Position numbers and translations under genes: made by a program. Under the pieces are notes generated by a model. The model had not been told where the DNA came from. It searched no databases and saw only the letters and a list, made by a program, of their open reading frames with translations. 64,000 nucleotides of DNA from Kineosporia rhizophila (GTDB lineage Bacteria > Actinomycetota > Actinomycetes > Actinomycetales > Kineosporiaceae), in assembly GCF_021277265.1 (NCBI RefSeq), contig NZ_JAJSOH010000001.1, positions 124,001 to 188,000 of the forward strand. Direction: 5' to 3'. Of this stretch, positions 15,458-24,169 are shown piece after piece (within the stretch, counting starts at the first letter, position 1; the number at the start of each line of letters is the position of its first letter).

Positions 15458-17344
15458 CTAGTCGACCGCGTCCACCGGCTGGGCGAACTGGGCCGCGTAC
15501 AGCCGCGCATAGGCGCCCTGCTGTTCGATCAGCTCCTTGTGCGAGCCCTGCTCGACGATCCGGCCCGACTCCATCACCAGGATCACGTCCGCGTCGCGGA
15601 TGGTGGAGAGCCGGTGCGCGATCACGAAGCTGGTGCGGCCCTTGCGCAGCGAGCCCATCGCCTGCTGGATCAGCACCTCGGTGCGGGTGTCGACCGAGCT
15701 GGTGGCCTCGTCGAGGATCAGGATCTGCGGCCGCGCCAGGAACGCCCGGGCAATGGTGATCAGCTGCCGCTCGCCTGCGCTGACGTCGCTGCCCTCGTCG
15801 TCCAGCACCGTGTCGTAGCCGTTCGGCAGGGTGCGCACGAACGTGTCCACGTGGGTGGCCCGGGCGGCCGCCACGATGTCCTCGCGCGAGGCCGCGTCGG
15901 CCCCGTAGGCGATGTTGTCCGCGATCGTGCCGCCGAACAGCCAGGCGTCCTGCAGCACCATCCCGAACTGCTCACGCAGCTCGTCGCGGGTCATCCCGGC
16001 GGTGTCCGCGCCGTCCAGCCGGATCTGCCCGCTGTTCAGCTCGTAGAACCGCATCAGCAGGTTGACCAGGGTGGTCTTGCCCGCGCCGGTGGGCCCGACG
16101 ATGGCCACCGTCTGGCCCGGCTCGACCCGCAGCGAGAGGTTGTCGATCAGCGGCCGGTCCTCGGTGTAGCGGAAGCTGACGTCGTCGAACTCGACCAGCC
16201 CGCTGACCTTCTCGGGGTGCACCGGGGTGACCGGGTCGGGCTCCTGCTCCCGGGCGTCGAGCAGGGCGAAGATCCGCTCGGCCGAGGCGATCGCCGACTG
16301 CAGCAGGTTGGCCATGCTGGCCACCTGGGCCAGCGGCTGGCCGAACTGGCGGCTGTAGGTGATGAACGCGGTGACCTCACCGACGCTCAGGTGCCCGTTC
16401 GCCACCCGGATCCCGCCGACCACGGCCACCAGCACGTAGTTCAGGTTGCCGATGAACATCATCGAGGGCTGGATCAGGCCGGAGATGAACTGGGCCCGGA
16501 AGCCGGCCTCGGCCAGTTCGTCGTTGTGCTGGTCGAAGGTGCGCCGGGCCTCTTCCTGCCGGCCGAACACGGTGACCAGCTGGTGCCCGGTGTACATCTC
16601 CTCGATGTGCCCGTTGAGCCGGCCGGTGCTGCCCCACTGCTTCACGAACTGCGGTTGCGCCCGCTTGCCGATCAGCCCGGTGACGGCGATCGACAACGGC
16701 ACCGTGACCAGCGCGATCAGGGCCAGCAGGGGCGAGATCCAGAACATCATGGCGAGCACGCCGACGATGGTCAGCAGCGAGGTGACCAGCTGGCTGAAGG
16801 TCTGCTGCATCGACTGCTGCAGGTTGTCCACGTCGTTGGTGACCCGGCTGAGCACCTCGCCGCGCGGCTGGCGGTCGAAGTAGCTCAGCGGCAGCCGGGC
16901 CAGCTTGGCCTGGGTCTGCTCCCGCAGCCCGAAGACCGCGCGCTGCACCAGCGCGGCCACCAGCCGGCCCTGCACCAGGGCCAGCCCGAACGCCGCCAGG
17001 TAGACGGCCAGCACCTGGTAGAGCAGGTTGCGGACGCGGTCGAAGTCGATGCCGGCCGCCGGGTCGATCACCCCGTCGAAGATCACGTCGGTGGCGTCGC
17101 CGAGCAGCTTGGGGCCGATCACGCTGCAGACCACCGAGCCCAGGCCGAGCAGCATCGCCCCGATCAGCAGATTGCGCTGCGGGCGCAGCATGCCGAACAG
17201 GCGCTTGGCCGAACCGGTGAAGTTGAGCGCCTTCTCGGTGGGTGGGCCGGCCATGTGCGCACCCGGGCCACCGCCGGGCCGGGGCCCGACCGGGCCCGGG
17301 CCGCGGGCCGGAACCTTTTCTTCCGAGCCGGTTTCCGTGGTCAT
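15458..17344 (-). CDS. ABC transporter permease/ATPase, second subunit of heterodimer
   Basis: Half-transporter of 628 residues. A Pro/Gly-rich N-terminus of about 45 residues is followed by a type-1 exporter membrane domain (about residues 55-340) and a nucleotide-binding domain with Walker A GPTGAGKTT, Walker B ILILDEATSSVD with the catalytic Glu, and an atypical signature D-V-S-A-G-E-R-Q in place of LSGGQ. It overlaps the upstream ABC gene (ATGA, 17341-17344), so the two are made together and probably form a heterodimeric drug or lipid exporter of the TmrAB/LmrCD kind. The substrate is unknown. Confidence 0.92.
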   Translation of the reverse strand: MTTETGSEEKVPARGPGPVGPRPGGGPGAHMAGPPTEKALNFTGSAKRLFGMLRPQRNLLIGAMLLGLGSVVCSVIGPKLLGDATDVIFDGVIDPAAGIDFDRVRNLLYQVLAVYLAAFGLALVQGRLVAALVQRAVFGLREQTQAKLARLPLSYFDRQPRGEVLSRVTNDVDNLQQSMQQTFSQLVTSLLTIVGVLAMMFWISPLLALIALVTVPLSIAVTGLIGKRAQPQFVKQWGSTGRLNGHIEEMYTGHQLVTVFGRQEEARRTFDQHNDELAEAGFRAQFISGLIQPSMMFIGNLNYVLVAVVGGIRVANGHLSVGEVTAFITYSRQFGQPLAQVASMANLLQSAIASAERIFALLDAREQEPDPVTPVHPEKVSGLVEFDDVSFRYTEDRPLIDNLSLRVEPGQTVAIVGPTGAGKTTLVNLLMRFYELNSGQIRLDGADTAGMTRDELREQFGMVLQDAWLFGGTIADNIAYGADAASREDIVAAARATHVDTFVRTLPNGYDTVLDDEGSDVSAGERQLITIARAFLARPQILILDEATSSVDTRTEVLIQQAMGSLRKGRTSFVIAHRLSTIRDADVILVMESGRIVEQGSHKELIEQQGAYARLYAAQFAQPVDAVD

Positions 17345-19077
17345 GCCACCGCCTCCTGCTCGGTCAGCTGGGAAAGGACGATCTCGCGGTAGGTCTCGTT
17401 GCCGGCCATCAGCTCGCGGTGCCGGCCGGTGCCGACCACCCGCCCGGCGTCGAGCACGATGATCTGGTCGGCGTTGCGGATCGTGCTGACCCGCTGGGCC
17501 ACGATCACCACGGTGGCGTCGCGGGTCTCGGCCGTCAGAGCGGCCCGCAGCGCAGCGTCGGTGGCGTAGTCGAGGGCCGAGAACGAGTCGTCGAACAGGT
17601 AGATCTCGGGTCGCCGGACCAGGGCCCGGGCGATCGACAGACGCTGGCGCTGGCCCCCGGAGACGTTCGTACCCCCTTGGGCGATCGGGGTTTCCAGGCC
17701 CTCGGGCATGGCCCGCACGAACTCGGCGGCCTGGGCGATCTCCAGGGCGTGCCAGAGTTCCTCGTCGGTGGCCTCGGGCCGGCCGTAGCGCAGGTTGCTG
17801 GCCACCGTGCCGGTGAACAGGTAGGGCTTCTGCGGCACCAGGGCCACCGCCTCGGCCAGGCGGGCCGGGGCGAGCTCACGCACACTCACCCCGTCGACCA
17901 GCACTTCGCCCTCGGTCGCGTCGAACAGGCGAGGTACCAGGTTGAGCAGCGTGGTCTTGCCGCTGCCGGTACTGCCGATGATCGCGGTGGTCTGTCCCGG
18001 CAGGGCGCTCAGGTCGAGGTTCTCCACCACCGGACGCTCGGCGCCGGGATAGCGGAAACTCACGTCGCGCAGCTCCAGACGCCCGTGCAGGGCGCCGGTC
18101 TCGCGCGGCTGCACCGGCGGGACCACGCTGGTGTCGGTACCCAGCACCTCCTCGATCCGCTCGGCCGAGACCTCGGCGCGCGGCACCATCATGAACATGA
18201 AGGTCGCCATCATCACCGCCACCAGGATCTGCATCAGGTAGCTGAGGAACGCGGTGAGCTCACCGACCTCGAGCTGACCGTCGGCGATCCGGTGCCCGCC
18301 CCACCAGAGCACAGCCACGCTGGAGAGGTTCAGCACCAGCATCACGGTGGGGAACATCAGGGCGAGCAGGCGCCCGATCGCCAGCGAGACGTCGAACAGG
18401 TCGGTGTTGGCCCGTTCGAAGCGCTGCCGCTCGCGCTCGTCGCGGACGAAGGCGCGGATCACCCGGATCCCGGCGATCTGCTCGCGCAGCACCTGGTTGA
18501 TCCGGTCCAGCCGCTCCTGGGTGAGCCGGAACAGCGGGCGCATCCGGACGATGATCAGGGTGACCGCCACGCCGAGGGCGGGCACCGCGACGGCCACGGT
18601 GCCGGACAGCGGCACGTCCAGGCGCAGCGCCAGGATGATGCCGCCGATGCACATGATCGGCGCCGAGACCATGAAGGTCAGCGTCATCAGGACCAGCATC
18701 TGGACCTGCTGCACGTCGTTCGTGGTGCGGGTGATCAGCGACGGGGTGCCGAACTGGCCGACCTCACGGGCGGAGAACGACTGCACCCGGCCGAACAGCG
18801 CGGCCCGGACGTCGCGACCCAGGCCGGCCGCGGTACGGGCGCCGAAGTACACGGCCGCGGCCAGGGCGGCGATCTGGACCAGGCTGATGCCGAGCATGGC
18901 CAGGCCGATCCGGAGGATGTAGCCGGTGTCGCCGCTGACCACGCCGCGGTCGATGATGTCGGCGTTCAGCGTGGGCAGGTAGAGGGTGGCCACGGTCTGG
19001 ACGAGCTGGAAGAGCACGACCCAGCCGATGGCTGCGGAATATGGGCGCAGACGTGCGCGAAGCAATTGGACGAGCAC
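17341..19077 (-). CDS. ABC transporter permease/ATPase, first subunit of heterodimer
   Basis: Half-transporter of about 578 residues: a six-helix membrane domain, then an ATPase with Walker A GSTGSGKTT, signature N-V-S-G-G-Q-R-Q and Walker B I-Y-L-F-D-D-S-F, where Asp replaces the catalytic Glu. This makes one degenerate ATP site, together with the atypical signature of the partner. The start is set at GTG 19077 because TACTGT ends 6 nt before it and the residues after it match the usual short N-terminus before helix 1; an ATG at 19104 is the alternative. A TTGACA with an 18-nt spacer to AATGCT lies farther upstream and could serve the longer form. Confidence 0.9.
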   Translation of the reverse strand: MLVQLLRARLRPYSAAIGWVVLFQLVQTVATLYLPTLNADIIDRGVVSGDTGYILRIGLAMLGISLVQIAALAAAVYFGARTAAGLGRDVRAALFGRVQSFSAREVGQFGTPSLITRTTNDVQQVQMLVLMTLTFMVSAPIMCIGGIILALRLDVPLSGTVAVAVPALGVAVTLIIVRMRPLFRLTQERLDRINQVLREQIAGIRVIRAFVRDERERQRFERANTDLFDVSLAIGRLLALMFPTVMLVLNLSSVAVLWWGGHRIADGQLEVGELTAFLSYLMQILVAVMMATFMFMMVPRAEVSAERIEEVLGTDTSVVPPVQPRETGALHGRLELRDVSFRYPGAERPVVENLDLSALPGQTTAIIGSTGSGKTTLLNLVPRLFDATEGEVLVDGVSVRELAPARLAEAVALVPQKPYLFTGTVASNLRYGRPEATDEELWHALEIAQAAEFVRAMPEGLETPIAQGGTNVSGGQRQRLSIARALVRRPEIYLFDDSFSALDYATDAALRAALTAETRDATVVIVAQRVSTIRNADQIIVLDAGRVVGTGRHRELMAGNETYREIVLSQLTEQEAVA

Positions 19078-19083
19078 GCGGAC

Positions 19084-19089
19084 ACAGTA
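19084..19089 (-). promoter_or_regulatory. candidate -10 (TACTGT) of the ABC exporter operon
   Basis: TACTGT on the minus strand is 6 nt before GTG 19077. If used, the message would be leaderless and the ATG at 19104 would not be translated. Confidence 0.4.
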
Positions 19090-19218
19090 CTCCGCCAAAA
19101 GCATTCCAGCGCATGAATTAAATTGTCAAGAGCCACGGGCAGATACCGGCCCGCAACCGCGCCCGGCGTCGGTAAAATAGAAGGGGAACGAACGACCCGC
19201 GGCGCTTTCTGCGGGCAT

Positions 19219-19252
19219 GAAGAAGGGGCGTGCGCGGGCACGCCCCTTCTTC
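19219..19252. terminator. hairpin terminator after the nonulosonic acid operon
   Basis: A 15-bp perfect stem (GAAGAAGGGGCGTGC) with a GCGG loop lies 18 nt after the neuA stop on the minus strand. It would also stop plus-strand transcripts that start near the TAAAAT at 19173. Confidence 0.75.
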
Positions 19253-19270
19253 GTGGTTCGGTGACCTGGC

Positions 19271-20488
19271 TCAGGCCCGGCCGGCCTCGCGTTCGTTGAT
19301 CGCCGAGATGACCAGCTCGCACACCTCGCGCACGGCGCCGTAGCCACCGGACTTGGTCAGCGTGAGCCGGGCCAGGGCCATCACGTCGGAGTGGGCGTTG
19401 GCCACCGCGATCGGCCAGCCGACCATGCGCAGGCAGCCCAGGTCGTTCACGTCGTTGCCGACGTAGGCCACCCGCTCCGGGTCGAGCCCCTCGGCGGCCA
19501 GCCACTCCTTCAGTGCCTGGGCCTTGTCGGACTGCCCGTGGATGACCGGGATCTGCAGCTTGCGGCCGCGGGCGGCGACCACCGGGTTGACCTCGGTGGA
19601 CAGGATCAGCATCTTCAGGCCGGCCTGACGGGCCAGCTTGATGCCCATCCCGTCCTCCCGGCTGACCCGCACGCTCTCGGTGCCGTCCTGCAGGACGATC
19701 GAGGAGTCGTCGGTGTGCACGCCGTCGAAGTCCATCACCAGGGCGTCGACGTCGATCACCGGCAGGCCGTCGATGCGCTCCTGCTCCTCCAGCACGGCCG
19801 CGCGCAGCCGGGCGATGTGCAGGTCGTCCGGGGTGTCGATCTCCATCGCGTGGTCGTCGTTCACCCGCTGGGCCACCAGCGTGCCGAAGAACCGCCGGCC
19901 GTGACGCCGCAGGCCGTCGGTGCGCATCGCGTAAAACGCACCGGTCTCACGGAATTCGGTGTCACGGTCCTGCCTGCGGGGCCGGAAGCTGGCGTCGTGG
20001 TTGATCCCGATCAGGCCGTCCGGGCCGTACTTCCAGAGGAAGGCGTGGCTCTCGACCGCGGAGAAGGCGCAGTCGGCCTCCCCGGCCAGCACCCGCCCGA
20101 CCGCGGCGTCCAGGTCGGCCGGGTTCATGAACGGGCTGGTGCACTGCACCAGGACGGTGACCTCGGGGGCCGGGCCGTCGCCCTGGATCTCGTTGATCGC
20201 GTGCAGCACAGCCGATTCCGAGGAGGCGGTGTTGCCGGAGATGGCGGCCGGGCGGACCACCACGTGGGCCCCGGCGCGGCGGGCCTCCTCCTGGATACCG
20301 GCATGGTCGGTGCTGACGTAGACCTCGTCGATCAGCTGCGACTGACGGCAGGCGGTGACCGCCCGCATCAGCAGGCTGCGGCCACCGACCGGCTCGAGGT
20401 TCTTGAGGGGGACGCCCTGCGACCCGCCACGGGCGGGGATGACGGCGACGACTCGGGGGCGGGTCTGGGCAGGTGGTGCGTCACTCAC
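19271..20488 (-). CDS. neuA: CMP-nonulosonate (acylneuraminate) cytidylyltransferase fused to KdsC-like HAD phosphatase
   Basis: Two-domain enzyme of 405 residues. Residues 10-235 are a CMP-sialic acid synthetase-type domain (I-P-A-R-G-G-S-Q near 17, then E-I-D-T-P-D-D-L near 230). Residues 255-400 are a KdsC-like HAD phosphatase with the intact Asp pair in M-D-F-D-G-V, a Thr/Ser motif L-S-T-E, and G-N-D-V-N-D-L. It should activate a nonulosonic acid with CTP and perhaps first remove a 9-phosphate. The same domain order occurs in vertebrate CMAS. GTG 20488 is chosen because GAGG lies 6 nt upstream; an in-frame ATG at 20551 would add 21 poorly conserved-looking residues. It is the last gene of the operon. 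Confidence 0.88.
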   Translation of the reverse strand: MSDAPPAQTRPRVVAVIPARGGSQGVPLKNLEPVGGRSLLMRAVTACRQSQLIDEVYVSTDHAGIQEEARRAGAHVVVRPAAISGNTASSESAVLHAINEIQGDGPAPEVTVLVQCTSPFMNPADLDAAVGRVLAGEADCAFSAVESHAFLWKYGPDGLIGINHDASFRPRRQDRDTEFRETGAFYAMRTDGLRRHGRRFFGTLVAQRVNDDHAMEIDTPDDLHIARLRAAVLEEQERIDGLPVIDVDALVMDFDGVHTDDSSIVLQDGTESVRVSREDGMGIKLARQAGLKMLILSTEVNPVVAARGRKLQIPVIHGQSDKAQALKEWLAAEGLDPERVAYVGNDVNDLGCLRMVGWPIAVANAHSDVMALARLTLTKSGGYGAVREVCELVISAINEREAGRA

Positions 20489-20612
20489 GAGGGTCCTCGG
20501 GACTAGCTCGAAACAGGGGCCAGCAGCTTGACCAGGAACATCAGGCACCATGGCCGGGCCCCGGCAGGGCCTACCCAGCAGAATACCGTCCGGGCGGAGT
20601 GCTCAGGACTGC

Positions 20613-21623
20613 TCAGCTCGATGAATGTTGCGCGATCTCAAGGAAATCCGCGTCGCCGTCGGGCACCAGGACCTGGCGGGCGGCGTCCGGCACGTCGGGC
20701 ATCCACCACTCCTGCGGCACCGCGAACTCGCGGATGTCGGCCTGCGGGGCGATCAGCCGCAGGGTGGAGACGGCCGTGCTGGGAAGTGACACGACGCGGT
20801 GGCGTTCGCCCATCCCGCGCAGGCTGACCTCGACCGGGACGTGGCCCCGGACCACGTCGATCCCGGGATAGTTGGTCAGCGGGCTCAGCGTGGAGGCGTT
20901 CTCCCGGCGGTGCGCCCGGTAGACCACCGGGCCCTTGTCGGCCAGGCCGCGGATCCAGGCCAGGTAGGGCTGGGCCTTGATCAGCCGGTTGGCCACCATC
21001 GAGGTGCCCAGCACCACGGTGCGGTCGGGGTCGGTGCGGTCCTGCTCCGTCTCGGGCAGGGAGCGCAGCCAGGTGAAGTCGTTGCGCTCGACCGGCAGGC
21101 CCACCTGGGCGGCGGCCCGCAGCACGTCGGCGGGCAGTTCGAGGGCGGTGATCACGCGCAGCCGCTGCTGGCCGATCATCCGGCGCAGCCGCATCTTGGC
21201 CATCCGGGCCAGGACGGTGCGGTGGGCGGTCTGCTTCACGTGCGGGCGGACCAGCGGGACCTCGTCCTTCAGCAGGGCGTTCATCACCCGCCGGGTGGCC
21301 CGGCCGTCGTCCAGCAGCACCAGGTTGCGGGGTGGGGCCTGCACCAGCAGACGGTGCACGGCCCCGGAGAATGCGTCGCCGACGGCGAGGTCCTCGCCGC
21401 CGCGACGCGGCGCCCCGGAGGGAAGTTTGATGGTCACACCGTCCGGCAGTCCCAGACGGGTGACCTCGGCGACCGCCGTCACCAGAGGCTCGACGCCCTT
21501 CCGCGGAAGGACGACGAGCCGGCCACCGAGCCGGCCCGAGGCGTGCGCCTCCAGAGCTCCCAGGAGCTGGAAGGGCGACTCAACCCAGGCCTGCACGGTG
21601 GTTGATCCGGCGACGTCGGTCAC
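20613..21623 (-). CDS. putative glycosyltransferase, sialyltransferase-like
   Basis: A 336-residue protein with no signal peptide or membrane helix. The N-terminus A-W-V-E-S-P-F-Q-L-L-G-A-L-E resembles the opening strand of GT52-type and polysialyl transferases (SPFQLLN-A-E). The C-terminal half has Y-R-A-H-R-R-E-N, R-G-H-V-P-V-E and L-P-S-T-A, like the HP and SS/T motifs that bind CMP-sialic acid. It starts 8 nt after neuB and precedes neuA, so it probably transfers the sugar made by these enzymes. Assignment rests on short motifs and context; an unrelated GT-B enzyme is possible. Confidence 0.6.
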   Translation of the reverse strand: MTDVAGSTTVQAWVESPFQLLGALEAHASGRLGGRLVVLPRKGVEPLVTAVAEVTRLGLPDGVTIKLPSGAPRRGGEDLAVGDAFSGAVHRLLVQAPPRNLVLLDDGRATRRVMNALLKDEVPLVRPHVKQTAHRTVLARMAKMRLRRMIGQQRLRVITALELPADVLRAAAQVGLPVERNDFTWLRSLPETEQDRTDPDRTVVLGTSMVANRLIKAQPYLAWIRGLADKGPVVYRAHRRENASTLSPLTNYPGIDVVRGHVPVEVSLRGMGERHRVVSLPSTAVSTLRLIAPQADIREFAVPQEWWMPDVPDAARQVLVPDGDADFLEIAQHSSS

Positions 21624-21631
21624 GGGGATGA

Positions 21632-22528
21632 CTAGCCGACGCGGCGCAGACGCGCCTTGGGCTTGAGCTCACCCTCGAAGACGCGCTTGACGCCGTCGCC
21701 CAGGGCCTCCTCGATGATCCGGATGTCGCGGACCAGGTGACGCAGGCCTTCGGGCTCCAGCGAGGCGGAGTGGTCCGAGCCCCACATGGTGCGGTCGAGG
21801 GTGATGTGCCGCTCGACGGTGACCGCGCCCAGGGCCACGGCCGCCAGGCTGATCTGCAGGCCGCGCTCGTGGCCGGAGTAGCCGACCGGCACGCCGTAAC
21901 GCTCGCGCAGCGTGTTGATCGTGCGCAGGTTGGCCTCGTGCGCCGGCATCGGGTAGGTGCTCGTCGCGTGCATCATCACGAGCTTCTCGGTGCCCAGGGT
22001 CTCGACCGCCTTGTCGATCTCCTCCAGCGTCGACATGCCGGTGGAGAGGATGACCGGCTTGCCGGTGTTCTTCATCGCGGTGAGCAGCTCGATGTCGGTG
22101 ACCGACGCCGAGGCGACCTTGAACGTGACCACGTCGAACTTGGCGGCCAGGAACTCCACCGAGGGCACGTCCCACGGCGAGGCGAACCAGTGCATGCCCA
22201 GCTTGGAGCAGTAGTTGTCGATCTCCGTGTACTGCTCCTCCTCGAACTCCACGCGGTAGCGGTAGTCGAGGTAGCTCATCGTGCCCCAGGGGGTCTCCCG
22301 CTGGACGTCACGCATGTCCTTCGGGGTGGAGATCTCGGGGGTGCGCTTCTGGAACTTCACAGCGTCGCATCCGGCCTCGTGGGCGATGTCGATCAGCTGC
22401 TTGGCGATCGCCACGTCACCGTTGTGGTTGAGACCGATCTCGGCGATGACGTACACCGGCTGGTCGGGTCCGACCAGCTTGCCGCCGATCTCGACCGGCG
22501 CGATCGTCTTGGTGGGTCCAGCAGTCAT
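21632..22528 (-). CDS. neuB: N-acetylneuraminate synthase family protein (NeuB/Kdn synthase)
   Basis: Nonulosonic acid synthase of 298 residues that condenses phosphoenolpyruvate with a six-carbon sugar. The TIM-barrel motifs V-I-A-E-I-G-L-N-H-N-G-D near residue 27, D-A-V-K-F-Q-K-R near 57, S-T-G-M-S-T near 165, Y-S-G-H-E near 218 and E-R-H-I-T-L-D near 240 are present. The C-terminal antifreeze-like SAF domain (about 60 residues) is absent: the protein stops right after the barrel. The start ATG follows AAGGAG by 6 nt. It is first in the operon with the glycosyltransferase and neuA-phosphatase genes. Whether the substrate is ManNAc, mannose or a 6-phosphate is not visible. Confidence 0.9.
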   Translation of the reverse strand: MTAGPTKTIAPVEIGGKLVGPDQPVYVIAEIGLNHNGDVAIAKQLIDIAHEAGCDAVKFQKRTPEISTPKDMRDVQRETPWGTMSYLDYRYRVEFEEEQYTEIDNYCSKLGMHWFASPWDVPSVEFLAAKFDVVTFKVASASVTDIELLTAMKNTGKPVILSTGMSTLEEIDKAVETLGTEKLVMMHATSTYPMPAHEANLRTINTLRERYGVPVGYSGHERGLQISLAAVALGAVTVERHITLDRTMWGSDHSASLEPEGLRHLVRDIRIIEEALGDGVKRVFEGELKPKARLRRVG

Positions 22529-22717
22529 TGTTGCTCCTTCAAGCCTGAGGGCCCTCTAGTCTCCGGGCCGGAATTAGCCCCGGAGTGATCCCAAGTGTGT
22601 GGGACACCGGCAGGATTCGGGCAGCCCCTCGTCGGCCACGATCCCGGAGAGCGAGAGTTTAGGTTACGGATGCCGTCAAGGGCCCGTGTGAACAACCGGC
22701 ATCCAGATGTCGACACT

Positions 22718-24070
22718 TCAGGAACTTCGTGCCGATGTACTTGCCAGCGACTGTGAGGACTGCTTCACCCTCTGTCGCATTCTGACCCGGGCGCGCACGA
22801 TCGCGCTGCCCGCCGGGGTCAGCCGTAGGCGGTCAAGCCGACGGCGCTTCGCCGACCGGCCCTTGTTCAGGCCGGAGGCGATGGTGGGCAGACGGCCCTC
22901 ACGGGCCTGCGCCACCAGCTCGTCGAGCATACCGATCCAGTCGTTGTCGCTGCGCGGGTGGAAGTAATTGTCGGCCAGCCACCAGGTTTCGGGATGACGG
23001 AAGTCACCCTGCTCGAGCTGGTCCAGTCCACCCATCACGCCACTACCGACGAACACCTGGTTGATCAGGTTCTCGGAGACGCCGAACTCGTCGATCAGAA
23101 GCACCGGAATGTCCAACGCCATCGCTTCGAGTACGGCCGTGGAACTCACCGTGACCAGGGCCACCGCGTCGGCCAGCTGCTCGGCCATCGACCCGGCCGC
23201 GAAGGTGAGGGCCTCGGGCGAGTGCACCTCGCCGGACGCCACCAGCTCCTCCCAGAGGGCCTGGTAGTGGTGCGGCTCGTGGTGCGTGTGGAACTCGCCG
23301 ATCCCGCCGCGGGTCTTGACCACGACCTCCAGGTCGGGCCGGTTGGCGGCCAGACGGGCCAGGCTCTGCAGGATCAGGATCCGGTCCTTCTTGACCCGCG
23401 GCACCTTCCCCTGAGTGGCGAAGAGCACACGATTGCGGTGCGGCTTGGCCACCGAGTTCAGCGGCTCGACGCTGGTGTCGCCCTCCAGCGCCTCGGCCGG
23501 GGTGTGCTCGAAAGCCTGCTGCTGCCCGGCGTTCTGCCCACCGGTCAGCTCCTGGGCGGGCAGGATGTCGGCCGGGCGGGCCAGGAACGGGATGGTGGCC
23601 AGGCCGAGCCGGCCCTTCATGTCCATCTGCCGGCGGACCTGGTCGTACTCCTCCGCCTCGCGGTGGCTGTGCACGATCCACAGGTCGACGGCACCGCGGT
23701 AGCCCCAGGCCCGCCGCCGGGCCGGGATGGCGATGCCGGGGATGCCGGTGATCAGCACCGGCCGGTGGCTGGCCCGGCTCAGCGCCTCGGAGTAGGCGTG
23801 CACGCTCGGGCCGGTCAGGGCCAGCAGCACAGCGTCCGGCCGGTCGCGCTCGACCCGCTTGAGCAGCTGACCGGGCGAGAGCACCTCAGGGTCATGACCC
23901 GCGTACGCAGTGCCACTGAGCGCTGCAATGCGTTGCGAGGCCGACGGTCTGGCCGGGGAGCAGGCGACGACGACCTCGGTCTTCGTCCCGGCCGGCAGTT
24001 GCCCGAAGAGACTGACGGCCCACTTCAGGAAGGAGTCAGATTCCGCGACAGCGATCACATGATGGGGCAC
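22718..24070 (-). CDS. putative GT-B type glycosyltransferase of the nonulosonic acid locus
   Basis: A protein of 450 residues with two Rossmann-like halves. The second half carries F-A-T-Q-G-K, V-V-V-K-T-R, and a V-T-V-S-S-T-A-V-L-E-A-M block, the pattern of capsule/teichoic polymerases and DUF6716-type putative glycosyltransferases. The C-terminus is very basic (KGRSAKRRRLDRLRL), as if bound to the membrane face. GTG 24070 is the only start that gives a sensible N-terminus (VPHHVIAVAESDSF), and a TACACT hexamer ends 6 nt before it. It lies upstream of neuB on the same strand, 189 bp away, and is divergent from a methyltransferase gene. The family name is uncertain. Confidence 0.65.
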   Translation of the reverse strand: MPHHVIAVAESDSFLKWAVSLFGQLPAGTKTEVVVACSPARPSASQRIAALSGTAYAGHDPEVLSPGQLLKRVERDRPDAVLLALTGPSVHAYSEALSRASHRPVLITGIPGIAIPARRRAWGYRGAVDLWIVHSHREAEEYDQVRRQMDMKGRLGLATIPFLARPADILPAQELTGGQNAGQQQAFEHTPAEALEGDTSVEPLNSVAKPHRNRVLFATQGKVPRVKKDRILILQSLARLAANRPDLEVVVKTRGGIGEFHTHHEPHHYQALWEELVASGEVHSPEALTFAAGSMAEQLADAVALVTVSSTAVLEAMALDIPVLLIDEFGVSENLINQVFVGSGVMGGLDQLEQGDFRHPETWWLADNYFHPRSDNDWIGMLDELVAQAREGRLPTIASGLNKGRSAKRRRLDRLRLTPAGSAIVRARVRMRQRVKQSSQSLASTSARSS

Positions 24071-24076
24071 CAGCGG

Positions 24077-24082
24077 AGTGTA
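24077..24082 (-). promoter_or_regulatory. candidate -10 (TACACT) of the putative glycosyltransferase
   Basis: The hexamer lies 6 nt before GTG 24070, with no ribosome site, again pointing to a leaderless message. Confidence 0.45.
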
Positions 24083-24169
24083 AGGTTTTTGGCCGTCCCC
24101 TTGTGCACGCACGAGAGGATGCACAGGGGAATGCAAAGTTCCCCGGACCCGACCGAGCGGAGGCTTCAC

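Noticed and set aside
19217..19264. 15-residue reading frame MKKGRARARPFFVVR over the hairpin
   Set aside because: The frame is fully explained by the palindromic terminator and has no ribosome site.
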